From Thalassospira sp. (GTDB lineage Bacteria > Pseudomonadota > Alphaproteobacteria > Rhodospirillales > Thalassospiraceae): DNA of 44,230 bases. Below, one piece after another: positions 36,191 through 43,493 of the stretch (positions within the stretch are counted from its first letter, which is position 1; each line of letters opens with the position of its first letter). Position numbers and translations under genes: made by a program. Under the pieces are notes generated by a model. It was given only the letters and a program-made list of their open reading frames with translations, ran no database searches and was not told the origin of the DNA. The stretch spans positions 1 to 44,230 of the forward strand of contig NZ_PAQR01000036.1 of assembly GCF_002709775.1 (NCBI RefSeq). The letters are read 5' to 3'.

Positions 36191-37153
36191 ATGCTTTTGA
36201 AGCCGCTCGTTGCCGTTGTTCTGATCGGGCTGGTTGCGGCCTGTGCGCCGACGGTTCGCCCGGCGGGGCCGCCGATTGCCCAAACCGTGCTTGGGCCGGA
36301 TGTTTTTGTTGCATCTGATGGCACGGAACTGCCGCTACAAAGCTGGGGCGATCTTGAAAATCCCGATGCGGTGATCCTTGCCCTGCACGGGATGGGTGAT
36401 TACGCCAATGCCTTCATGGAGTTGGGTGAACAGATCGGCCCAAAGGGCATTGCGATCTTTGCCTATGACCAGCGCGGCTTTGGCCGAAGCCCGTCGCGTC
36501 CGTTCTGGGCCGGGGCGGCCAGCATGGTCAATGATGCCAGTGATGTTCTGACTCTTTTGCGGGCGCGCTATCCTGACAAACCGGTTTATCTTCTGGGCAA
36601 TTCGATGGGCGGGGCGGTGGCGATCATCACGGCGGCCACCCGTGGGCATTTGATGGATGGTTTGGTGCTGGTGGCACCAGCCGTTTGGAATCGCGATATG
36701 ATGCCGTGGTATCAGACAGCGCCGCTTTCGATCATTTCGCACAGCTTGCCTTGGTTGCCGCTGACCGGGCGGGGGCTTGATATCTGGCCATCGGATAATA
36801 TCGAAATGCTGCGCAGGTTATCGCGTGATCCATACATGATGTCATCAGTGCGTGTGGATCTGATTGCCGGGGTTGCCGATATCATGGATCTGGCGCGCCT
36901 TCGGGCCGGTGATATTACCGTGCCGACCCTTTTGCTGTCGGGTGAACAGGATCAGGTCATTCCGCCCGAGGCGGTTACAGCCCTTGATGAGGTGTTATCT
37001 GCGGGCAATCTGCCGACCTATGACCGCTGCCTTTATCCGGCGGGTTATCACATGCTTCTGCGCGATCTGAACGGGCCGGTGGTGATCGAGGATATCCGGC
37101 GCCGGGTGATAGGCGGCAAAACCGATCAAAATTATTCCTGCACAATCAAATGA
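36191..37153 (+). CDS. Alpha/beta hydrolase lipoprotein, monoglyceride-lipase type
   Basis: 320 residues from ATG 36191. A short signal peptide ends at the lipobox VAAC, making C18 the lipidated residue. The hydrolase fold shows the oxyanion region LHGMGDY, DQRGFGRSP, the nucleophile S138 in GNSMGGA, an acid Asp in SGEQDQVIPP and the His in GYHMLLRD. This set resembles bacterial monoacylglycerol lipase/lysophospholipase proteins. The lipid anchor suggests action at the envelope. A GTG at 36149 is an alternative start; the upstream frame runs through the preceding terminator. No strong ribosome-binding site is seen. Confidence 0.85.
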   Translation: MLLKPLVAVVLIGLVAACAPTVRPAGPPIAQTVLGPDVFVASDGTELPLQSWGDLENPDAVILALHGMGDYANAFMELGEQIGPKGIAIFAYDQRGFGRSPSRPFWAGAASMVNDASDVLTLLRARYPDKPVYLLGNSMGGAVAIITAATRGHLMDGLVLVAPAVWNRDMMPWYQTAPLSIISHSLPWLPLTGRGLDIWPSDNIEMLRRLSRDPYMMSSVRVDLIAGVADIMDLARLRAGDITVPTLLLSGEQDQVIPPEAVTALDEVLSAGNLPTYDRCLYPAGYHMLLRDLNGPVVIEDIRRRVIGGKTDQNYSCTIK

Positions 37154-37160
37154 TTGCATT

Positions 37161-37189
37161 TTGACCCACAAACCGTGATCAGGTAGCCT
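37161..37189 (+). promoter_or_regulatory. Possible promoter of the cyclase-type gene
   Basis: TTGACC (37161-37166), 17 bases, TAGCCT (37184-37189). The -35 is good and the -10 is poor. The start codon is about 110 bases further on. Confidence 0.33.
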
Positions 37190-37300
37190 TTTTTAAAGAG
37201 TTGCAATGCATTATGCGGGTTGTCGAACCGCTGTTTCGTTCCGATATGCCAAGCAGCGATTGACGGTGCAACATCACTTAACCGGAGGATCAGGACCGGC

Positions 37301-39037
37301 ATGCTAAGGACCATTCGGGCAAAGTTCCTGGGTGTCGCGGCCTTTTTTGTCGTGTGGCTCGTTGTGGCCACCGGGTTCTCCGTGATCCAGTCCCTTGGCA
37401 TCAATGGTGATCTTGAGGCGGTGTCGCGTTATGTGACGCCGGTCAAGGATTCGCTTTCCGACGTACGTGCGCGCCAGCTTGAACAGATTTCGCTGATTGA
37501 TCGCTATATGCGCGTGGTCGAAAGCGACGGGCCGCAGACATCGCTCCTGAATGGTATCGAGATCGAGATTGAGGCCAAACAGACCCAGATCGAACAGGCC
37601 TTCCGCAAATCCTTTACCTTTGCCGCCCTTGGTCGGGCGCAGGCATCCGGTCACTTTGAAGAGGGTGTGCTGCTTGATCTTGATGTCCGCATGCGCGAAT
37701 TCGCCGATGTATCCGCGCAGTTTTCGCTGGGTGTTGAACGGCTGCTTGATCAGGTCCGGGCGGGCAACCTTCCCGATGCCGGGGCGCAGGAAAAAACCGT
37801 GCGCGGATTGCACCGGATTATCGTGCTTAACCTGCGCAATGAAATCCGCCTTCTTGAAGATTACGCCGCCCAGACGGTGGAAAACGTCTCCAAACGTGAA
37901 GATTTCCTGATCCAGGCCGAATTCATCATGATGCTGGCCGCCGTCATTATCGGTATTTCGTTGGCCTATTACATGGCGCATGCGGTGGTGGTTGCCGTGC
38001 GCAAAACCACAAACGCGCTTAATGCCATTCAATCGGGCAAGCTCGATACCAAGCTTGAATTCAGTTCCAAGGGTGATTTTGGCCGCTTGGGCGAAGCCTT
38101 TAACCGCATGACCCGTGAACTACGTGTACGTTTTCGGATGCGCGAGCGGTTTGGCAAATATGTCGATCCGAAAGTCATCAATAATCTTATCAATCAGGAA
38201 ACCGCGCTTGAGAACTCCGAAAAGCGCGTGATGACGGTCAGTGTCGTGAACCTGACCGGGTTTGACTGGCTGGCCGAACATACACCGCCGGAAAAGCTTG
38301 TCGATTTCCTCAATGATTATCTCACCGCGATGACCGAACCGATCGCCAATCAAAGTGGCATTATCGACAATTTCGTTGGTGACCGCGTCATCGGTTTCTG
38401 GGGGCCGCCGTTTTGTGGCGAAGGCGCACATGCCAAACATGCCTGTCAGGCCGCCCTTGAGCAGGTTGCACGCTTTAACGCGCTTAAAACGAAATATGCC
38501 GATCTGATCGGCGATCACGGCCTTGAAATCCGCGTGGGTATCGCGACCGGCGAGGTGGTTGTCGGCTCCATCGGCACAGACAAGTCCCGCGCCTATACCG
38601 TGGTCGGCGATTGCGTGAACTATGCCAACCGCCTTGAAAAGGCCAACCGGGTCTATGGCACGCAAATTCTGGCATCGCACGAAACTGCCAATATGGCGTC
38701 GGGCGAAGTGGAAATGCGCGATCTTGACCATGTCGTGCTGCTGGGTACTGAAAAGGTCGTCTTCCTGTATGAAGTCCTCGCCCCCGGCGGACAGCTTTCC
38801 GATGAACGGCGCGAATGGCGCAGCAAATACGAAACCGCCATGGCGCATTACCGTGACGGCAATTTCGATGTCGCCCGCCCGCTTTATGAAGAAGTTATCG
38901 AATTTGATGACAGCGACTTCGCCGCCCAGCTGATGATGAACCGCATGGAACGCCTTGAGAGGCGCGAGCAAGACCGCGAATGGAACGGTACATGGGTGGT
39001 TCGTGATCCTTATGAACGCCGCGATGTTGAAAGTTAA
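37301..39037 (+). CDS. Membrane-bound class III nucleotidyl-cyclase-family protein with HAMP domain
   Basis: 578 residues from ATG 37301 (GGAGGA upstream). Order: membrane helix (about 10-30), extracytoplasmic sensor region (35-200), second helix (205-230), HAMP (about 228-282), class III cyclase domain (about 300-495), hydrophilic tail. The second metal Asp is present (D361 in VGDRVIGFWG), as are the transition-state Asn and Arg (N440, R444 in GDCVNYANRLE). However, the first metal Asp is replaced by N317 (VVNLTGF, usually ADIxGF), and the purine-selecting Lys is replaced by N357 (DNFVGD, usually DKFIGD). It may be inactive, altered in specificity, or regulatory. A terminator follows. Confidence 0.88.
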   Translation: MLRTIRAKFLGVAAFFVVWLVVATGFSVIQSLGINGDLEAVSRYVTPVKDSLSDVRARQLEQISLIDRYMRVVESDGPQTSLLNGIEIEIEAKQTQIEQAFRKSFTFAALGRAQASGHFEEGVLLDLDVRMREFADVSAQFSLGVERLLDQVRAGNLPDAGAQEKTVRGLHRIIVLNLRNEIRLLEDYAAQTVENVSKREDFLIQAEFIMMLAAVIIGISLAYYMAHAVVVAVRKTTNALNAIQSGKLDTKLEFSSKGDFGRLGEAFNRMTRELRVRFRMRERFGKYVDPKVINNLINQETALENSEKRVMTVSVVNLTGFDWLAEHTPPEKLVDFLNDYLTAMTEPIANQSGIIDNFVGDRVIGFWGPPFCGEGAHAKHACQAALEQVARFNALKTKYADLIGDHGLEIRVGIATGEVVVGSIGTDKSRAYTVVGDCVNYANRLEKANRVYGTQILASHETANMASGEVEMRDLDHVVLLGTEKVVFLYEVLAPGGQLSDERREWRSKYETAMAHYRDGNFDVARPLYEEVIEFDDSDFAAQLMMNRMERLERREQDREWNGTWVVRDPYERRDVES

Positions 39038-39063
39038 GGTTAGATTTCGTTTTTCTTGATACT

Positions 39064-39092
39064 CAAGCTGTAAACAGTCTTGTGTTTTTTTT
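39064..39092 (+). terminator. Terminator of the cyclase-type gene
   Basis: CAAGCTG (39064-39070), loop TAAA, CAG-T-CTTG (39075-39082, one bulged T), then a run of eight T at 39085-39092. Confidence 0.6.
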
Positions 39093-39114
39093 AAGTTCTT
39101 GGGGCCGCTAATTT

Positions 39115-39738
39115 ATGTCTGACAAGATTTTTTATGTTTCTCTGCAAAGAACAGGAACCAAGTCTTTTGGGCAGTTTTTTGCCAATAACGGTTATAAGGC
39201 TGTTAGTTGGTCTGTATCTCATGCGAAAAATTGGCCGCAACTATCGATTGACGGGAATTTTCCGGCCATTTTGGAGAGCGAAGAATTTAAAAACGGCGAG
39301 ATTTTCGAGGATGGTCCCTGGTCACACGTAAACTTGGTGAAATACCTCTACTGGGCTGTGCCCAATTCGTATTTTGTTTACTTTGATCGACCTTTTGAAG
39401 ACTGGTTTGACTCTATGATAAGCCATTCAAAAGGAGCAAACCCAGGGAATGCAAAACGTCACGCAACTGTCTACAATTGCCTTGAAGACTATTACGGTTT
39501 GGTAGATCGAGGGTTGCCTGCGAGACTTGATTTAGCTTCACGGAAAGAAGTTTACCGTCGCGCATTCATGAACCATCGCCTTCAGATCCGCGCATTTTTT
39601 GAAGATAAAGATCCAAAGCGCTTCTTCTGTGCCGACCTTTATGACAAAGAAAAGTATAAGAAGCTTGCTGCGTTCTGGGGGCTTTCATTCCAGCACGATG
39701 ATGACATACATATACACAAGTCAAACCCGAAGGTTTGA
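39115..39738 (+). CDS. Sulfotransferase-family protein
   Basis: 207 residues. The N-terminal VSLQRTGTKSFGQFF matches the 5'-phosphosulfate-binding loop of PAPS-dependent sulfotransferases, particularly the Sulfotransfer_4-like 'RTGT.S' group. YFVYFDRPFEDWFDSM corresponds to the second (3'-phosphate/dimer) region. The acceptor is unknown; a surface glycan or lipid is a reasonable guess. Base composition is clearly richer in A+T than in the flanking genes, with AAA/AAT/TTT codons frequent, which suggests transfer. The start ATG 39115 has only a weak GGGGCC upstream. The last codons and stop lie in a 15-bp hairpin shared with the convergent fusion gene. Confidence 0.75.
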   Translation: MSDKIFYVSLQRTGTKSFGQFFANNGYKAVSWSVSHAKNWPQLSIDGNFPAILESEEFKNGEIFEDGPWSHVNLVKYLYWAVPNSYFVYFDRPFEDWFDSMISHSKGANPGNAKRHATVYNCLEDYYGLVDRGLPARLDLASRKEVYRRAFMNHRLQIRAFFEDKDPKRFFCADLYDKEKYKKLAAFWGLSFQHDDDIHIHKSNPKV

Positions 39739-39746
39739 CTTGTGTA
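39713..39746. terminator. 15-bp perfect hairpin between convergent genes
   Basis: TACACAAGTCAAACC (39713-39727) pairs perfectly with 39732-39746 around CGAA. The sulfotransferase stop codon (39736-39738) is in the right arm. No T run on either side, so it may block transcription or protect both 3' ends instead of acting as a classical terminator. Confidence 0.6.
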
Positions 39747-39754
39747 GTTACGCA

Positions 39755-41797
39755 TTAGGCGGTCTGTGGTGCATAGTGCTTCTTAAGAAACTCCAGCGTT
39801 GTTTCCGGGGTGATTTGTCCAATGGATTCAAAATCACCTTCTTTGAGGAAGGCACGTACGCTAGATGCGCTAATGACCTGATTTCCGTTTGAAATTCTTG
39901 GAATAATATCCCCCCCAATCCCGAAGGTTGGAAGTATTTCAGCCATTTTTGCATTGTATTTTTTGGTGAGTTGGCACTTTGGCTCATCCCCCAGAAAGAT
40001 CTCGGTTATGCCGAGGCGTGGGGCGATGTATTCGCAGAAAAACCAGGCTTCTACCGAGGCATCTGCAGGTACATCATTTTTATCTTCTTTAGAAAAGTAC
40101 TCTGGGAAAGTGACCGTAGTGCAGATGTAACGCCCTCCGTCGATCACTTTGACATTCTTGAGATGCGCGAGCCCGTTGCGCACCATCTCTTTGCGGTGTT
40201 TGAATGGGAAGAATGACATATCCTCCTCAATGACAAACACATAAAGAAAATCAACTTGCTTTGCCGCATATTCAAGCAAGTGCAAATGGCCGAGTGTAAA
40301 CGGGTTACAATTTACAGCCACGCTGCCGTATTTTTTGTGTCCGGGGACCTGCACTTCATCAAGATACGACAAATATGTATCGAGACCTTGTGATTCGAAC
40401 ATTTTGCTAAATGTCCGGTACAAAGTGTATTTTTGCAGACCAAGGGCATTGTGAGCACGTGCGTATTGCTCCGCCGTTATTGGGGCAGCATCGGGCTGTG
40501 TTGTGGCAGCAGGCTTAGAAAGTCTTTGAGCAATCCGTTCGCCGAAAAGTTTGTTGCCACGCGGGCCGACGTGGGAATGGTCAATGAATAGTTCGCCATG
40601 ATCGTGTGGTCGACTGAGATTGATGTGTTCGTACTCAATTCCAGACTTTGAAACGAACTCTTCAGGTAATTCAAATGTCGACCAAACAATTACAACATCA
40701 TCTTTTACCAGATGCTGGTGAAGGATATTGTTGAACCAGACAAGAACGGTTGATCCACGCAGTCCATGGTTCTCAACTTTGAATGTCTTATCTCCGCCTT
40801 TACCGGATTTTTGGGTAAGATAGCTTTGCAGGTGGCTGGAAATTGTGTGGCCATCTTCTGAGCCATATCCAAAAACATCTGATGCACCAAATAGCATGAC
40901 CCGATTATCTGCGTTCTTGGGTTGTCCCACCGTATGGCGGCAGCCTTGGCTTACATTGATGTAAGAAGATTCCATGTCCTGAAGAACAAGCCGCGTTGAT
41001 TGGATGTGACTTTGCGGGCCATCAAAAACCTGACCGAGATACTCAGTAGAGAAATGCGGGATGTCTTTATAATGTTCTTCAATATGCGGCGGGCAGCCTC
41101 TTAGCCACTTTTCACGGAACCCCATATTTTGCCAAAGCTTCATGCCAAGAAGCATGTTTTCCGTTTCGCTACGATTTTTCACACGTAGCACATCGTCATT
41201 ATAAAAAACGATAAAGCGCGCGCCCTGACTCTCAACCTTTGCCTTCATATATGCAAAGAGGTCGTACATAACGCTTTCCTGAAGAGCCGGTCCGATCGAC
41301 TGCAGCCAGCTATTGGGCTTGCTTAAAAGGTGTTCAATAAAGAAAAGTTTGTCGAAATACTTGTCTAACGGTTGTTTAAACGCCTCAGATCCGACAAACG
41401 TTCTTAGCAGCACAGAAAGGTTCTTGGGTTGGAAAAAGTTTGGGCTTAGTTGATCTTTTGCTTGTCTGAACACATCAAGTGCGCCGTCAAGATCACTCAT
41501 ATGCAAACGTAACTTACATTCAAGAAGGATGGTCGCATCCGCAATGATGCCTCTAAATCGTAGATCAGTCAGCGTTTTGATCGCAGCGGCCATGTTTTCC
41601 CGGCTCTCGTAGAAGCGAGCCAGTGCGTATGCGATATCCGGACTATCCGGTGCGAGTTCAAGCGCAGCTTGCAGAACAGGTTCTGTGCGTAATGTCGAGT
41701 ACTCAGAGGTTGCTTCGAAATCTGCCGGAACAGCAAAGAACTGATCGGCCATCTGAATGAGAGATTTGGCGATATCGTAGGCGTTTGACTGCTGCAT
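39755..41797 (-). CDS. TPR / SGNH-hydrolase-like / CitC-like adenylyltransferase fusion protein
   Basis: 680 residues from ATG 41797 (GTG 41809 is possible). Residues about 35-130 are TPR-like helices. Residues about 295-425 resemble an SGNH hydrolase: LFGASDVFGYG as block I, ENHGLRGST as block II-like, and D406/H409 in FIDHSHVGPRGN as the DxxH block. The last ~200 residues match the nucleotidyltransferase half of citrate lyase ligase CitC: VNCNPFTLGHLHLLEYAA (TxGH at 501-504), TTVTFPEYFSK, FLGDEPKCQLTKKYN and ISASSVRAFL (643-652). No citrate lyase genes are present. The gene is AT-rich like the facing sulfotransferase. A role in acylating a glycan or carrier is inferred, not shown. Confidence 0.72.
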   Translation of the reverse strand: MQQSNAYDIAKSLIQMADQFFAVPADFEATSEYSTLRTEPVLQAALELAPDSPDIAYALARFYESRENMAAAIKTLTDLRFRGIIADATILLECKLRLHMSDLDGALDVFRQAKDQLSPNFFQPKNLSVLLRTFVGSEAFKQPLDKYFDKLFFIEHLLSKPNSWLQSIGPALQESVMYDLFAYMKAKVESQGARFIVFYNDDVLRVKNRSETENMLLGMKLWQNMGFREKWLRGCPPHIEEHYKDIPHFSTEYLGQVFDGPQSHIQSTRLVLQDMESSYINVSQGCRHTVGQPKNADNRVMLFGASDVFGYGSEDGHTISSHLQSYLTQKSGKGGDKTFKVENHGLRGSTVLVWFNNILHQHLVKDDVVIVWSTFELPEEFVSKSGIEYEHINLSRPHDHGELFIDHSHVGPRGNKLFGERIAQRLSKPAATTQPDAAPITAEQYARAHNALGLQKYTLYRTFSKMFESQGLDTYLSYLDEVQVPGHKKYGSVAVNCNPFTLGHLHLLEYAAKQVDFLYVFVIEEDMSFFPFKHRKEMVRNGLAHLKNVKVIDGGRYICTTVTFPEYFSKEDKNDVPADASVEAWFFCEYIAPRLGITEIFLGDEPKCQLTKKYNAKMAEILPTFGIGGDIIPRISNGNQVISASSVRAFLKEGDFESIGQITPETTLEFLKKHYAPQTA

Positions 41798-41809
41798 TGG
41801 AATAACCAC

Positions 41810-42039
41810 TATAAAGCCGATATGAAGCGATATTATGCATGACTGTATTCAACTGATAGCAGAGAAAAATTTATAGATTGGAAATTTTAATCTTTGCAAA
41901 GTGCTGTCTGTGCGAGGTTGATGGGCTTCCCGAGTTTGTTTTGAGCGGTTGAACTCCGCTTGCAAAGCAGCTCTATTAAACTGCACTGAAAATTCTTGCT
42001 TGCTGTCCTCAAAACCTGTATCACGCAATCCGCTATTAG
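41810..42039. other. AT-rich spacer before tRNA-Arg
   Basis: About 230 AT-rich bases between the fusion gene start and the tRNA. It should hold the promoter of the fusion gene (not identified) and contains a tRNA promoter at its right end. No integrase, direct repeat of the tRNA end or small gene is visible. Confidence 0.5.
41996..42024 (+). promoter_or_regulatory. Promoter of tRNA-Arg
   Basis: TTGCTT (41996-42001), 17 bases, TATCAC (42019-42024). Transcription would start about 9 bases before the tRNA. Confidence 0.5.
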
Positions 42040-42116
42040 GCACCCGTAGCTCAGCTGGATAGAGCGTTGCCCTCCGAAGGCAAAGGCCACAGGTTCGAAT
42101 CCTGTCGGGTGCGCCA
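42040..42116 (+). tRNA. tRNA-Arg (anticodon CCG)
   Basis: A 77-base cloverleaf with the CCA end encoded. The acceptor stem GCACCCG pairs with CGGGTGC (42106-42112). The D arm is GCTCAGCTGGATAGAGC. The anticodon stem TTGCC/GGCAA encloses the loop CTCCGAA, giving anticodon CCG (reads CGG, Arg). The T arm contains GGTTCGAATCC. tRNA 3' ends are common integration targets, and an AT-rich gene pair lies just upstream. Confidence 0.97.
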
Positions 42117-42228
42117 AATTTCCCAAAAGTTGCTATACTCGTTTTCAGCTGTCGGATTAACTGCGACGGGACCGTTTTTCCCTGTTTGTTAGCCGGCTGG
42201 AATGAGTTGTCGCATTTTTGGGGGAACG

Positions 42229-42705
42229 ATGACGAAGCTCTTTTTCCTATTCACCATTCATCCGGTTTCTTTGGCAATCTGGACCTTTGTTGTCATGGCG
42301 ATGGTCGTGATGACCGGCTGGGCACATTTCGAAACCCTGTCCTATGCATTTGCAGCAGGCATACTGGGTGCTGACGTAACGCTCGAAGAAGATATCGCTG
42401 TCATTCTGGTGGGTTTCGGGGTCTTTCTTGAAGAGCGTGGGCTTCTGACAAAACGGGCCTATGGCGAAGAGGTCGCAGAGAAAGAACACGAATTTAATGA
42501 GCTCTAAGAACGCTATGGGGCTTATCTGCTCATTATCGGTTTGCTTATGGAAATCAATGATCAGTGTTTCGAACCACTTCTTGAAGACACGAGTGTTGCC
42601 GTGATCGGGGTGATTACGATGGCATTCCTTGATCTGATTGCGCTTGCGCTGGGACTTGGTTTTCTCGCCAAACTCTTTGGTCCAAAGCGTTCGAAAGCCA
42701 TCTGA
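42229..42705 (+). pseudogene. Small membrane-protein gene interrupted by an in-frame stop
   Basis: The gene starts at ATG 42229 after GGGGGA and runs 92 codons to TAA at 42505-42507. The same frame then continues for 65 more codons to TGA at 42703-42705, with clearly protein-like sequence on both sides of the stop (EKEHEFNEL, stop, ERYGAYLLIIGLLMEINDQ). Without the stop the product would be about 158 residues with hydrophobic segments near residues 5-35, 38-60, 96-108 and 120-147. The downstream part could restart at ATG 42547. Family not recognised. A single-base nonsense mutation is the simplest explanation; two short genes or readthrough cannot be excluded. Confidence 0.7.
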
Positions 42706-42809
42706 TCAAATCCGGTTTAGGTGATGGTGGATGTTTGATTTGGGGCTGCGAAAATCTTTTCGTGCCCTTAAGGTGTCATTCTCGGTTTCAAGAATTTGGA
42801 AGATCATAG

Positions 42810-43457
42810 ATGCGCGGCTACCTTCACAACCTGTCTGGTCACAACGTGCTGTTTTGTATGGCGGCACCGGCGGAGTATGGCGAATACCTCAAGGAGCGGT
42901 TTACGCCTTTGATGATCGGGGTTGGACCGGTGGAGGCTGCAATTAATCTGACGGCTGCGCTGACCGAATTGAAGCTGTCGGATGATTTGCCGGAACTTGT
43001 GGTGACCTTGGGGTCGGCCGGGTCGCGGACACTTGAGCAGGCCGAAGTTTATCAGGCGGTTTCGGTATCCTATCGCGATATGGATGCGTCGGTTCTGGGT
43101 TTTGAGAAGGGTTGCACGCCGTTTGTCGAGTTGCCTGCCGAAATCGCGATGCCGCATCGTATTCCAGGCATCCCGGAAGCGCGGTTGTCGACCGGGGCTA
43201 ATGTGGTGTCGGGTGCGGCCTACGACGTGATTGATGCCGACATGGTTGATATGGAAAGCTTTGCCATCCTGCGCGCGTGCCACAAGTTTGAGGTGCCGCT
43301 AATCGGTTTGCGCGGCATTTCCGACGGCAAGGAAGAGCTTTCCAAGCTTTCCGACTGGACGGCCTATCTGCATGTGGTCGATGAAAAACTGGCCGTTGCC
43401 GTCGATGCGCTCAAGGCCGGACTTGAAAGCGGCGAGATCAGCATTCCCAAACGCTGA
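42810..43457 (+). CDS. 5'-methylthioadenosine/S-adenosylhomocysteine nucleosidase
   Basis: 215 residues of the purine-nucleoside phosphorylase fold. FTPLMIGVGPVEAAINLTAAL, LVVTLGSAGSRTLEQAEVYQA and VSYRDMDASVLGFEKG are followed by the substrate segment DMVDMESFAILRAC (catalytic-type Glu in MES) and LRGISDGKEEL (catalytic Asp). This closely follows the alphaproteobacterial MTA/SAH nucleosidase pattern. The enzyme hydrolyses by-products of S-adenosylmethionine use to adenine and the thioribose or ribosylhomocysteine. The ATG at 42810 is preceded by GGAAG; it could instead start at M17. Confidence 0.88.
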   Translation: MRGYLHNLSGHNVLFCMAAPAEYGEYLKERFTPLMIGVGPVEAAINLTAALTELKLSDDLPELVVTLGSAGSRTLEQAEVYQAVSVSYRDMDASVLGFEKGCTPFVELPAEIAMPHRIPGIPEARLSTGANVVSGAAYDVIDADMVDMESFAILRACHKFEVPLIGLRGISDGKEELSKLSDWTAYLHVVDEKLAVAVDALKAGLESGEISIPKR

Positions 43458-43493
43458 TCTCACTTATTGCATTTTCGAAACAACTGACTTTTC

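Noticed and set aside
42040..42116. tRNA-Arg as an attachment site of an integrated element
   Set aside because: No second copy of the tRNA 3' end and no integrase are visible in the window. The AT-rich pair lies on the 5' side of the tRNA, not the usual 3' side.
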